From Variovorax atrisoli 110B (GTDB lineage: Bacteria > Pseudomonadota > Gammaproteobacteria > Burkholderiales > Burkholderiaceae_C), in NCBI RefSeq assembly GCF_000382045.1, contig NZ_KB907468.1, positions 1-64,000 of the forward strand: a stretch of DNA of 64,000 nucleotides, given 5' to 3'. This document shows, piece by piece, positions 25,517 through 34,214 of the stretch. A program made the translations under genes and the position numbers. The notes beneath the pieces were generated by a model, which was given only the letters and a program-made list of their open reading frames with translations, did no database searches and was not told where the DNA came from. How positions within the stretch are numbered: the stretch's first letter is position 1; every line of letters begins with the position of its first letter.

Positions 25517-26386
25517 CTATGCGCCAGAGCGCGAGCCGTAGACGCGACGCGCGAATGCTGCGATCGCATCGGCCATCGCATGAGGCTGCTCAGGTGCCAT
25601 CGCGTGGCCCGCGTCGCGGATCACCTGCACCGTGACCCGGTCGCCTAGGTAGGGCTTCATCACGCCGGGAATCACCACCGCGTCGTGCTCGGCCTGCAGA
25701 TCGAGGATGGGCACGTGCTGGCCCGCGGAGAAGTAGTCATCGACCGGCGTCGCGCGCCGAGCATGGCTCTGTGCCTCATGCGCCTCGATGCTCCAGCCGT
25801 CCAGCCAAACGCGCGGGTCATGGCCCGGTGCGAAGAAGGCGCGCCGCAGGCAGTCGATGCGCTCGTCTTCCGAGAGACCGGGGTCGCTTGCACCGTCGAT
25901 CGCGTCGCGCAGGCGGCTGTAGGGCTGCTCCTGCGACCCCGGCGGCAGCTTGCCCGCTGACGCGGCCGCCATGACGACTCCGCACACAAGGTCTGGCCGA
26001 TCGGCCGCCAAGGTCCGCGCGGGCTGGCTGCCCCAGGCATGACCCACGACGACCAGCGGCCCAATACGTTCCTGGTCCAGCACGGCAGCCACGTCGGCGG
26101 CGAAGTCGTGCATGTCCAGCGCCTGCATCGGCCCCTTGCTGCGGCCGATGCCGCGCGGCTCGGGCCGTACCACCCTAAAGCCCTCGCGCACCAGCATGGC
26201 GGCGACTACGTCGTAGTCCCGCCCGGAGCGCGCGAGCGACGGAAGAATGCAGATCGCGGGTCCATCGCCCTCGTCGGCGTACTCAATATGGATCGGCGTG
26301 CCGTCACGCGCCGAGGGATAGGTGATCAGCTTGCGCGATACGGGGGCGTGCGGCGCGGCTTGTGCGGTTGAATCTTTTGTCTCCAT
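25517..26386 (-). CDS. Alpha/beta-fold hydrolase with Ala at the nucleophile position
   Basis: A 289-residue alpha/beta-hydrolase fold protein. The nucleophile elbow reads V-V-G-H-A-W-G-S, where the expected Ser, Asp or Cys is Ala (codon GCC). The acid (LQAEHDAVV) and His (DAGHAMAPEQ) are present. The protein may therefore be a non-hydrolytic binding protein, a lyase-like or cofactor-free enzyme, or use another residue; the Ser three positions later (G-S-Q-P) is not in the elbow. I recall related families with G-H-A-F-G elbows, so this may be a lineage trait rather than a mutation. Its promoter carries the ATAGC-A-GATAT site that matches the LysR promoter at 23.5 kb. Confidence 0.8.
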   Translation of the reverse strand: METKDSTAQAAPHAPVSRKLITYPSARDGTPIHIEYADEGDGPAICILPSLARSGRDYDVVAAMLVREGFRVVRPEPRGIGRSKGPMQALDMHDFAADVAAVLDQERIGPLVVVGHAWGSQPARTLAADRPDLVCGVVMAAASAGKLPPGSQEQPYSRLRDAIDGASDPGLSEDERIDCLRRAFFAPGHDPRVWLDGWSIEAHEAQSHARRATPVDDYFSAGQHVPILDLQAEHDAVVIPGVMKPYLGDRVTVQVIRDAGHAMAPEQPHAMADAIAAFARRVYGSRSGA

Positions 26387-26431
26387 GCCCGCAGTCTTTC
26401 AGGCAAGCCGGTCAAGGGTAAGCACATGGCT

Positions 26432-26461
26432 CCTATAGCAGATATGTTTTTCGGCTATTGG
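26432..26461. promoter_or_regulatory. Probable LysR operator, site 2
   Basis: ATAGCAGATAT at 26435-26445 differs at one position from the perfect palindrome at 23486-23496, and the flanks CCTATA and GCTAT are also shared. It lies 49-59 bp upstream of the hydrolase start at 26386, the position expected for an activator site, and there is no gene on the other strand here that could explain the conservation. Confidence 0.58.
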
Positions 26462-26514
26462 CCTCAGTGGTGGCGACGAAGCGGCAGCCCTATGGCCATG
26501 GCGGCCGCGGACGC

Positions 26515-27852
26515 TCAGGCCACCAGCCCCTGCAGCCCTTCGGCCTTGTCCAGCGACCAGATGTTGCGCAGCAGCACACACGCACGCTCGGCCCCGATCA
26601 CCGGCGCCGCGAGTTCCAGGAATTTGTCGTCGAGCTCCGCGTCTGATAGCGGCAGCTCGGGGTCGCCCTTGCGGTCTGGCTGCAGCCAGACGTGGCGCTG
26701 GCCGTCGTTCGTCTCGATCTCGACGCGGGCCGAGCGCCGGCCCGGGAAGGCCGCATCGATCTCCGGATCGACCACCGCCGTGATGCGCGCCATCATCGCG
26801 CGCGTGTCCGCATCCGCCAGCCGCTCGGGCGTATACGCCGCAAGGCGCACGCTGCCGTGCACCAGCGCGGTCGCCACCACGAAGCGCATGCTGAAGCGGG
26901 CCTCGTTCTCGGTGCGCGGGTCTTCGTAGCAGGCGATGTCCAGCGCCGGGCCGTAGGTGGCCACGTGGACGCGGCGGATGTCCGCGGCTCGCAGGTTGTG
27001 CAGGCGCGCCAGTTCCAGGGCCCCATCGATGGCGGCGAAGGTGTGGCCGCAGCCGATGTGGTTCTTGAAGGTCAGCCGCTTGATGTGGAAGTCGCGCCCA
27101 AGCGTGTCGCCCACGATGGACCAGTCGGGGCCGTCGCTCATCGCCCGGCCGAAGCCGGCCTCGCCGTCGAGTACGTCGAGCGAACCCGTCACGCCCTGCG
27201 CGGCCAGCTGCGCGGCGAGCACACCGCCTTCGGCGGCCCGGCCCGCATGCAGGGGCTTGGACATCGAATCCATGCGAAAGGCCTGCTGCAGCCCTGCCGC
27301 GAAGGTCGCGGCCGTGGCGAGCGCATGGGCAAAGGGCGCGCCGTGCAGCCCGAGCAGGCCGGCGGCGGAAGCGGCGGCGCCGAAGGTGCCCACGGTCCCC
27401 GTGTTGTGCCAGTGGCGATAGTGGGCCCTCCCCATCGCCACGCCGATGCGCGTGGAGACCTCATAACCGAGCACCACGCCGCGCAGGAACTCGAGCCCGC
27501 CGGCCTCGCGGTCCTGCGCGATGGCCAGCGAGGCCGCCACTGTGGCAGCGCCCGGGTGGTACATGGCATCGCGGAAGCTGTCGTCCACCTCGGCGGCGTG
27601 GGCCGCGGTGCCGTTGAGCAGTGCAGCTGCGCGTGCAGGTGCAGGGCGCCCATCGGGCAGGCGCGCGCCGCCCCGTTCGAGGTCGTCGGCCAGCAGCGCG
27701 CGCAACTGCGGCATGGGCGCGACGTCAAGCCCTGGAAACAGCGCAGCATGCCAGTCGATCACTGCGCGCTTGGCGTGGTGAAGCACCTCGTCGTCGAGCC
27801 GGGTTTGGCGAAATTCGGTGGCGTAACGGGCGAATACTTCGGTCGCGTGCAT
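26515..27852 (-). CDS. MmgE/PrpD-family protein
   Basis: A 445-residue protein of the MmgE/PrpD superfamily, which includes 2-methylcitrate dehydratase and aconitate decarboxylase. The all-helical domain starts with the family-typical RYATEFRQTRLDDEVLHHAK and then KRAVIDWHAALFPG; the segment VGTFGAAASAAGLLGLHG and the G-C-G-H region (NHIGCGHTFAAIDGALEL) match the active-site surroundings. The other methylcitrate-cycle genes are absent, so it is probably a dehydratase or isomerase for another polycarboxylate. It is the last gene of the run that starts at 36015. Confidence 0.85.
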   Translation of the reverse strand: MHATEVFARYATEFRQTRLDDEVLHHAKRAVIDWHAALFPGLDVAPMPQLRALLADDLERGGARLPDGRPAPARAAALLNGTAAHAAEVDDSFRDAMYHPGAATVAASLAIAQDREAGGLEFLRGVVLGYEVSTRIGVAMGRAHYRHWHNTGTVGTFGAAASAAGLLGLHGAPFAHALATAATFAAGLQQAFRMDSMSKPLHAGRAAEGGVLAAQLAAQGVTGSLDVLDGEAGFGRAMSDGPDWSIVGDTLGRDFHIKRLTFKNHIGCGHTFAAIDGALELARLHNLRAADIRRVHVATYGPALDIACYEDPRTENEARFSMRFVVATALVHGSVRLAAYTPERLADADTRAMMARITAVVDPEIDAAFPGRRSARVEIETNDGQRHVWLQPDRKGDPELPLSDAELDDKFLELAAPVIGAERACVLLRNIWSLDKAEGLQGLVA

Positions 27853-27938
27853 GAGGTGTCCGATCGATGATGAGAAAACAGCAAGATGAGAGAAGCACGG
27901 ATGCGTGCGTGGGCCTTTTCATGAAGCTGGGTAGCGGA

Positions 27939-28919
27939 CTACTCGGCGACGATGCCGTTGGCCTTGATCAGCTGGCGCCACTTCGCTTCTTCGGCGCGCT
28001 GGATGCGCAATGCCTCGGCGGCGCCGTTCAGCGTGAGTACCAGGCCTTCGGCTTCGGCCCTGCGCTGGAAACTCTCTGTGCGGCCGGCCTTGCGCACGGC
28101 AGCGCCCAGCCTTTCGATGGCCGAGTCGGGCGTGCCGCCCGTGACAAACACGCCGTACAGCACATCGGCCGAGTAGCCCGGCGCCCCCGACTCGGCGAAG
28201 GTGGGCACATCGGGGAACAGCGGCGAGCGCTTCGCGCCAGTCACGCCAAGCGCGCGGACCTTGCCGCTCTTGATGAAGGGCGCCACGCTCGGCAGCGTGC
28301 CGAACATGAGGTCGACCTGCCCCGCGAGCACATCGGTGATCGCCGGCGTCGCGCCCCGATACGGCACGTGCGTCATCGACAGGCCAGTGCTGCTCTTGAG
28401 CAGCTCGGCCGCCAGGTGCGTGGTGGTGCCGTTGCCGGCGGAGGCATAGCTCAGGCGCCCTGGCTCGGCGCGCAGCCGCTGCAGCAGATCGCTGGCGGAG
28501 CGCAGCGGGCTTTCGGCGCGCACCACCGCCACGTTGGGCGCCACGCCCAGCAGCAGCACTGGGACCAGTGCTGTCTCCGCCGCATAAGGCAGCTTGGGAT
28601 ACAGGCTCGGCACGATCGCGATGGCGCTCGTTGTCAAGAGCAGCGTGTGGCCGTCCGGCGCGCTCTTGGCAACCACGTCGTTGCCGATCACTGTTCCTGC
28701 GCCCGCCTTGTTGTCGACGATCACCGGCTGGCCGAGTTCGCGCGACAGGCCTTCGCCGAGCGCCCGCGCTAGCACGTCGGTGCCGCCACCCGCCGGAAAG
28801 GGCACCACCAGCTTGAGCGGCCTGTTCGGAAAGCCCTGCTGCGCGCACGCGGCAGCACACCGGCTCAACGTCGCCAGGCCGGCGGCGGCCGTCCATCGGC
28901 CCAGAAGTCTTCGTTGCAT
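27939..28919 (-). CDS. Bug-family (TTT) periplasmic substrate-binding protein
   Basis: A 326-residue receptor. The N-terminus has M-Q-R-R-L-L-G-R-W and a hydrophobic stretch ending near AACAQQGFPNRP, an unusual signal with two Cys before the probable cleavage site that do not form a proper lipobox. The loops LVVPFPAGGGTDVLARALGE and NKAGAGTVIGNDVVAKSAP identify the family. It lies between the PrpD-like and the lipoprotein-esterase genes, so an ester or polycarboxylate ligand is plausible. Confidence 0.92.
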   Translation of the reverse strand: MQRRLLGRWTAAAGLATLSRCAAACAQQGFPNRPLKLVVPFPAGGGTDVLARALGEGLSRELGQPVIVDNKAGAGTVIGNDVVAKSAPDGHTLLLTTSAIAIVPSLYPKLPYAAETALVPVLLLGVAPNVAVVRAESPLRSASDLLQRLRAEPGRLSYASAGNGTTTHLAAELLKSSTGLSMTHVPYRGATPAITDVLAGQVDLMFGTLPSVAPFIKSGKVRALGVTGAKRSPLFPDVPTFAESGAPGYSADVLYGVFVTGGTPDSAIERLGAAVRKAGRTESFQRRAEAEGLVLTLNGAAEALRIQRAEEAKWRQLIKANGIVAE

Positions 28920-28941
28920 CGCGGATCTCTCTGGTGCAGGC

Positions 28942-30093
28942 TCAGCGCAGCTTTCGCTGCAGCCACTGGTCGATGAGCTGTGCGACGGCCAGGTTGTTCT
29001 TCTCCAGCATGACCATGTGGCCGTTGCCGCGCAGGCCCTGCTCCTCCAGCCGGATGAAATCGGTCGGAACTCCGGCTTGCTGGAGGTACTGCGCGGTGCA
29101 GTGGTCGTATACCGCGTGATAAGACGCTTCGGCGGCCATGACCATCACGGGGATCTGGCGCAGGTGTGGCAGTTGGCGGGCAGCCCCCTTCTGCATCCAG
29201 CAGGCGAACAGCTCGGGTTTTGGAGCTGCTTGGCGCTCGACCTCGAGCTCCTCCGGCCGGGAAACGGCCGGTGCATAGGTGATTGGTATGTCCGTCAGGC
29301 CCCATGGCCGGGCTTTGCCGGTAGCATTGATGGAGTTCTCGAAAGGCGGTCCCGAGGGCTCCACGGCCACGATGCCCTTGACGAGGTCCGGGCGAGCATC
29401 AGCGATCAGCCATCCGAAGGGGCCCGCCTGCGAGTGGGTCAGCAAGATCGCAGGGCCGATGCGGTCCAGCAGTGCCGCGCCGGCGGCCTGGTTGTGGCGT
29501 TGTGTGTCGGCGTTCGACGCAAGGCTTTCCACCTGCGTCGCGTAGAACGCGTCGAACACCGGGTCGCCGCGCCGCCCTGCGAGCGGCCCTTCTCCGGGCC
29601 ACTGAGTGTGCCTCTTGGCCTGCGGCCAATTGCCCTGCTGAGCGAGCGCGGTGAACTGCTTCTCCAGCACCGGGGCAGTGAACATCCGGGTCCCACCGTC
29701 CGAGGGATGCCAGGTCGAGCGTCCGCGCATGGGCTGGTCAATCATATACACCACATAGCCCTGCTCAACGAAGTAGTCGGCCCAACCCTTGCGCCCGTCG
29801 GGCGTGCCCATCCAGTTGGTGGCCGTCTGCGCCGCACCGTGGATGAGCACCAGCGGGTACGGCCGCTGCACACGCTTGGGCACCGCGACCTCGACATAGA
29901 TCTGGCCCGACATCACCTGCTCGTCGGGGGCACCCGTGTAGCGCCCTCCGACGTAGAAGTAGCCGCGGCTGCCAACCGCGGATTGGTCGTGCACCGGCAC
30001 AGGCACCCGCGAGGCTTGAGGAGCCAGTGGTGTGCAGCCGGCCAGCAGCAGCGCGGCAGCACTGGCTGCCGTCGAAATACCTCGTCGCTTCAT
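28942..30093 (-). CDS. Alpha/beta-hydrolase lipoprotein (esterase-like)
   Basis: A 383-residue protein with a lipoprotein signal: the lipobox L-L-A-G-C ends near residue 20, so it is probably anchored to a membrane facing the periplasm. The fold is visible from LVLIHGAAQTATNWMGTPDG (oxyanion region) through the nucleophile elbow ILLTHSQAGPFGWLIA to the His in GNGHMVMLEKN, so the triad looks complete. It could hydrolyse an ester before or during uptake; the neighbouring Bug receptor would capture the acid released. It is transcribed 41 bp after the PcaD-like gene. Confidence 0.82.
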   Translation of the reverse strand: MKRRGISTAASAAALLLAGCTPLAPQASRVPVPVHDQSAVGSRGYFYVGGRYTGAPDEQVMSGQIYVEVAVPKRVQRPYPLVLIHGAAQTATNWMGTPDGRKGWADYFVEQGYVVYMIDQPMRGRSTWHPSDGGTRMFTAPVLEKQFTALAQQGNWPQAKRHTQWPGEGPLAGRRGDPVFDAFYATQVESLASNADTQRHNQAAGAALLDRIGPAILLTHSQAGPFGWLIADARPDLVKGIVAVEPSGPPFENSINATGKARPWGLTDIPITYAPAVSRPEELEVERQAAPKPELFACWMQKGAARQLPHLRQIPVMVMAAEASYHAVYDHCTAQYLQQAGVPTDFIRLEEQGLRGNGHMVMLEKNNLAVAQLIDQWLQRKLR

Positions 30094-30134
30094 GGTGTGT
30101 CTCCTGGTTGATCCGAAGCGCTGTGCATCAGGGC

Positions 30135-30953
30135 TTACGCCTGTGCCGCCGGCGCCGCACCGACAGTACTGTCCAAGAACATGCGCAGCACGCGGTTGAA
30201 GCGCCCGGGCTGCTCAATGCAGGTCATGTGCGCCGCATCGGCGATCACCGCCAGCGTCGACTCGGGCAGGTGCCGGTGCATCTCGAGCGACGCCGCCAGC
30301 GGCGTGCCGATGTCGTGCTCACCCACGATCACCAGTGCCGGGCAACCGATGCGGTGCAGTTCGTTCGTGGTGTGCACGGCGGCGATGGCCGCGCAGCAGC
30401 CGGTCCATCCATCGACGCTGGTGGAGGCGATGACCCGGGCGACGCCTTCGACGACGTCGGGACGCTTCGCCCTGAAGTCCGCCGTGAACCAGCGATCGAT
30501 GGCCGGCTGCACCAGCGGCTGCACGCCCTGCTCCCGCGCGATGCGGATGCGTTCATCCCACACCGACTGCGGCGTGGCACCGTGCTCGCTGGTGGTGTCG
30601 GCCAGCACGAGCGCCTGCACCCGCTGCGGGTACTTCGGCGCGAAGGTCTGGCCGATCATTCCGCCCATGGAGAAACCGATCCAGGTAGCCTGCGCGATGC
30701 CCAGGTTATCCATCAACTCGGCCGCGTCGTCGGCCAGCGTGTCCAGGGTGAAAGGTCCGTCGCCAGCGCCGCTGCGGCCGTGTCCGCGCGTGTCGTAGCG
30801 CAGGACGCGGTAGCGCTCGACCAGTGCCGGCATCTGCGCGTCCCACATCGAGATGTCGCAGCCCAGCGAGTGCGACATCACGAGCCAGGGCCCCTGCGTG
30901 CCGTCGATGGCGTAGTGGATGGCGCGGCCCCCGGCGCGTTCGAGAAGGTTCAT
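30135..30953 (-). CDS. Alpha/beta-fold hydrolase, 3-oxoadipate enol-lactonase (PcaD)-like
   Basis: A 272-residue cytoplasmic hydrolase. The order LVMSHSLGCDISMWDAQMP, then RYRVLRYDTRGHGRSGAGDG, the elbow TWIGFSMGGMIGQ (Ser nucleophile), Asp in VGEHDIGTP and His in DAAHMTCIEQPGRFN is that of PcaD, which opens 3-oxoadipate enol-lactone. The start at 30953 lies 8 bp after the stop of the Bug gene and has GAGAGA in front. The other protocatechuate genes are absent, so only the fold and lactonase-type chemistry are supported. It probably acts on a product handled by the CoA ligase and crotonase of the same operon. Confidence 0.82.
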   Translation of the reverse strand: MNLLERAGGRAIHYAIDGTQGPWLVMSHSLGCDISMWDAQMPALVERYRVLRYDTRGHGRSGAGDGPFTLDTLADDAAELMDNLGIAQATWIGFSMGGMIGQTFAPKYPQRVQALVLADTTSEHGATPQSVWDERIRIAREQGVQPLVQPAIDRWFTADFRAKRPDVVEGVARVIASTSVDGWTGCCAAIAAVHTTNELHRIGCPALVIVGEHDIGTPLAASLEMHRHLPESTLAVIADAAHMTCIEQPGRFNRVLRMFLDSTVGAAPAAQA

Positions 30954-30961
30954 GGTGTCTC

Positions 30962-31981
30962 TCACAGCGGCGCCATGCCTGCGGCCTTGGCGATGCGCCT
31001 GTACTTGGCCACCTCGGCCTCGATCAGCTTCCCGAACTCGGCGGAAGTGCCCGCCGACACGTTGACTCCCATGGCCCCAAGCTGCTTCTTGACCTGGGGC
31101 AGGCGCAGGACGCCGGTGATGTCGTTATTGAGCTGCGCCACGACCGCAGCCGGCGTCCTGGCGGAAGCCAGCAGGCCGTACCAGAAGCTCCATTCGTAGC
31201 CTGGAACGCCGGCCTCGGCCGTGGTGGGCACGTCGGGCATCTCAGCGATGCGCCGAGGGCTCGTCACGGCGAGCGCGCGCACCCTGCCCTCCCTCACCAT
31301 GCCCATCGCCGAGAGGTACGGCGCGATGTGGAACTGCACGCGTCCGGCGATGGTTTCGGTCATGGCTTCGCCCACGCTCTTGTACGGGATGTTCACGCCC
31401 TCGATGCCGGCCTGCTGGCACAGCAGTGCGGCCGCGAAGTGCGAGCTGCTGCCGACGCCTGCCGAGGAATAGCTCATCGAGCCGGGGCGAGACCTGGCCT
31501 GCGCGAGCATTTCGGCGAGGTTCGCGGCCGGCAGGTTCTTCGGCGCGACGACGAGCGCCGGCCCGTCGCCGATCATGGTGACGGGTGCGAAGTCGCGCAG
31601 CGTGTCGTAGCCGGGGTTGGCGAAGACGGCCGGCGCCGTGGCGTGGGCCGGCGACACGCTCAGCAGCGTGCTGCCGTCGGCCGGCGCCGCCAGCACGGCC
31701 TTGGCCGCCAGCGTGCCGCCCACGCCGGTCTTGTTCTCGACGATGGCCGGCAGCTTCCAGCGCTCTGACATGGTCGCGGCGATCAGGCGCGCGGCCGCAT
31801 CGGGTACGCCGCCCGCGCCGAAGCCGACGATGAACCGGTAGCTCGACAAGGCCGGCGCGGCCAGCTCGCCCCCGGCGCCCTGGCCCTGGGCCCACGATGG
31901 AAGGGCCGCGCAGGCCGTACCGACGGGCAGCCAGCGCAGCAACGCACGGCGTGAAGGATCGTGCCCGGAAGGCAGATGCAT
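30962..31981 (-). CDS. Bug-family (TTT) periplasmic substrate-binding protein
   Basis: A 339-residue receptor with the clearest Tat-type signal of the set: S-R-R-A-L-L-R-W-L at residues 10-18 and an Ala-rich C-region ending SWAQG. The family loops read FIVGFGAGGVPDAAARLIAA and NKTGVGGTLAAKAVLAAP; the Gly-Val-Pro-Asp turn replaces the usual Gly-Thr-Asp, suggesting a different ligand pocket. It lies 129 bp downstream of the CoA-ligase gene, the largest internal gap in this operon, where a secondary promoter is possible. Confidence 0.92.
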   Translation of the reverse strand: MHLPSGHDPSRRALLRWLPVGTACAALPSWAQGQGAGGELAAPALSSYRFIVGFGAGGVPDAAARLIAATMSERWKLPAIVENKTGVGGTLAAKAVLAAPADGSTLLSVSPAHATAPAVFANPGYDTLRDFAPVTMIGDGPALVVAPKNLPAANLAEMLAQARSRPGSMSYSSAGVGSSSHFAAALLCQQAGIEGVNIPYKSVGEAMTETIAGRVQFHIAPYLSAMGMVREGRVRALAVTSPRRIAEMPDVPTTAEAGVPGYEWSFWYGLLASARTPAAVVAQLNNDITGVLRLPQVKKQLGAMGVNVSAGTSAEFGKLIEAEVAKYRRIAKAAGMAPL

Positions 31982-32110
31982 GAATGTCTCCTGTTGTTCG
32001 CTGCCTCTGTTCGAGCCGGGCAGTCTGGGTTCAGATGCGGAGCGCCGTCTGCTCCGGCCTGGGGAACGGCAAGGCGCCTGCCTTGCCGGTTGTGCAATCG
32101 AGGGCGCCGC

Positions 32111-34210
32111 TCAGGCCAGCACGACCACCCCATCGGCGGCGCGCACGCCCTGCCCCTGCGGCAGCACGAAGACGGGGTTGATCTCGGCCTCGACCAGGCG
32201 CTCGCCGAGCCGGGCGGCCATACCCGAGAACGCGACGATCGCGTCGACCAGCGCCTCGACGTCGGCCTTCGGCCGGCCACGGAAGCCGTCGAGCAGCGGC
32301 CAGGTCTTCAGGTCATGCGCCATGGAGAGCCCCTCGGCCCGGCTCAGCGGCTTCAGGCCCTGTGCGTCCTGCGCGAGCAGTCGCATGGTGGTGTCCTTGA
32401 AGAGCTCCGCCGTCACGCCGCCCATGCCCAGCAGGATGGCCGTGCCCAGTGCGTCGCGGTGCATGCCCAGGATCAGCTCCGTGCCGCCCGCCACCATCTC
32501 CTGCACCAGGAAGCGCTGCACATCCGTGCCGGTGCGGCTCTTCACCTCGCTCGCCATGCGGCCGATGCGCTCGCCGATGGTGTCGGCACCCAGTCCGACC
32601 GCGACGCCGCCGACGTCGCTCTTGTGCGTGATCTGCGACGACAGGATCTTGAGCACGACGCGCCCGCCCAACTCGCGCGCGGCGGCTTCGGCCTCGGCCG
32701 GCGAAGCGACCACGCGTTCCGAGGCGCAGGGCACGCCGAAGCGCGCGAACAGATGCTTGGCCTGTGCCTCGTCGAGCGAGCCGGAGGGAAAGTCGCCGGC
32801 CTCAACCGGCGGCAGCGCCGCGTCGTCTTGTGCAGGCGCCATGAAGCGCTGCACGCGCAGCATGCCGGCCAGCGCGGCCGTGCAGCTCTCGGCGGCGGTG
32901 AAGGCCGGCACGCCGCGCCGCGTGAGCAGTGCGCCCACTTCGGGCGCGTGCGGGCTCACGTACGCCATCACCGGCTTGTCGGAATTGGGCAGGCATTCCT
33001 GGATGGCGCCGGCCAGCAGCTCGGGCATCGCCAGGCTGGAGGAGCCGACGATGATCACCAGCGCGTCGTAGCTCGGGCTCGCCAGCAGCGCATTGATGGC
33101 GCCGCGCAGCAAATCGGGGCGCAGGCCCGCGAGCGTCACGTCGATGGGGTTGCGGTCCAGCACGGCCTCGCTGCCGGTCTGCAGTGCGCGCAGCGCATCG
33201 GCAGTGGCCTCGTCGGGCGCAGGCGTGTCGAAGCCCGCCACGCCCAGGTCGTCCGACACCAGCGTGCCGGCACCGCCGGTGGAGGTGAGGATCGCGACGC
33301 GCGCGCCGCGCAGCTTGCGGCCCGTGGCCAGCGCGGCAGGAATGTCGAGCAGGTCGGAAAAGCTCTGCGCGCGGATCACGCCGACCTGCCTGAACAGCGC
33401 GTCGTACATGCTGTCGGCGCCCGCCATAGCGCCGGTGTGGGACACGGCGGCCTTCGCGCCCGCCTCCGAGCGGCCGATCTTGAAGGCCACCACCGGCTTG
33501 CCCATGCGCGCGGCCTTCAGACAGGCAGCGCGGAACCTGGCGGGGTTGCGCACGGTCTCGACGTAGAGCGCGATCACCTGGGTGGCCGGATCTTCGGCGA
33601 GGTGGTCGACGAAATCGGCCAGCTCCAGGTCGACCTCGTTGCTGGTGGAGATCAGCTTCGACAAGCCGATGCCGCGCGCCGCGGCGCGCGACAGCAGCGA
33701 GCCCAGGATGCCCCCGCTCTGCGAGACCACGCCGATGCCGCCGGCCTGGAACTCGTCCATCTCCAGCGCACCGGACGGCGACAGGACGATGTTGTCCGTG
33801 AGATTGACCAGCCCGATGGTGTTCGGCCCCAGGATGCGCATCGCGCCGGCCGCCTCCACCAGCTGCTGCTGGCGCCGCGCGCCCTCCTCGCCGGTCTCGG
33901 TGTAGCCGCTGGCCAGCACGATGGCGGCGGCGCACCCGCGCTGCGAGAGCTCCTTCACGGCCAGGTGGGCACGCTCCGCGCCCAACAGAACGACGGCGAC
34001 GTCGGGCACTTCGGGCAGCGACGCGATGTCGGGGTAGCACGGCAGTTCGCCGATGCGCTCGACCTTCGGGTTCACCGGCATGATGCGCCCCGCGAAGCCG
34101 TGCTTCTGCAGGTAGGCCACCGGCCGGCCTGTGGTCTTCTTGGGATCGGCCGAGGCGCCGATGACGGCGACGCTGCGCGGGGAAAGCAGCCTAGAGATGA
34201 CTTCGTTCAT
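32111..34210 (-). CDS. ADP-forming acyl-CoA synthetase (acetate-CoA ligase family)
   Basis: A 699-residue fused NDP-forming acyl-CoA synthetase. The CoA-binding Rossmann domain covers about residues 5-130 (VAVIGASADPKKTTGRPVAY), followed by the flavodoxin-like ligase domains; the catalytic His that carries the phosphate is in AAVSHTGAMAGADSMYDALF. The C-terminal ATP-grasp domain occupies about residues 470-690 (LKILSSQITHKSDVGGVAVG and VQEMVAGGTELILGMHRD). It forms a CoA thioester from a free acid at the cost of ATP. The crotonase gene ends 4 bp before its start, so both act on the same acyl-CoA. Confidence 0.9.
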   Translation of the reverse strand: MNEVISRLLSPRSVAVIGASADPKKTTGRPVAYLQKHGFAGRIMPVNPKVERIGELPCYPDIASLPEVPDVAVVLLGAERAHLAVKELSQRGCAAAIVLASGYTETGEEGARRQQQLVEAAGAMRILGPNTIGLVNLTDNIVLSPSGALEMDEFQAGGIGVVSQSGGILGSLLSRAAARGIGLSKLISTSNEVDLELADFVDHLAEDPATQVIALYVETVRNPARFRAACLKAARMGKPVVAFKIGRSEAGAKAAVSHTGAMAGADSMYDALFRQVGVIRAQSFSDLLDIPAALATGRKLRGARVAILTSTGGAGTLVSDDLGVAGFDTPAPDEATADALRALQTGSEAVLDRNPIDVTLAGLRPDLLRGAINALLASPSYDALVIIVGSSSLAMPELLAGAIQECLPNSDKPVMAYVSPHAPEVGALLTRRGVPAFTAAESCTAALAGMLRVQRFMAPAQDDAALPPVEAGDFPSGSLDEAQAKHLFARFGVPCASERVVASPAEAEAAARELGGRVVLKILSSQITHKSDVGGVAVGLGADTIGERIGRMASEVKSRTGTDVQRFLVQEMVAGGTELILGMHRDALGTAILLGMGGVTAELFKDTTMRLLAQDAQGLKPLSRAEGLSMAHDLKTWPLLDGFRGRPKADVEALVDAIVAFSGMAARLGERLVEAEINPVFVLPQGQGVRAADGVVVLA

Positions 34211-34214
34211 GGCC

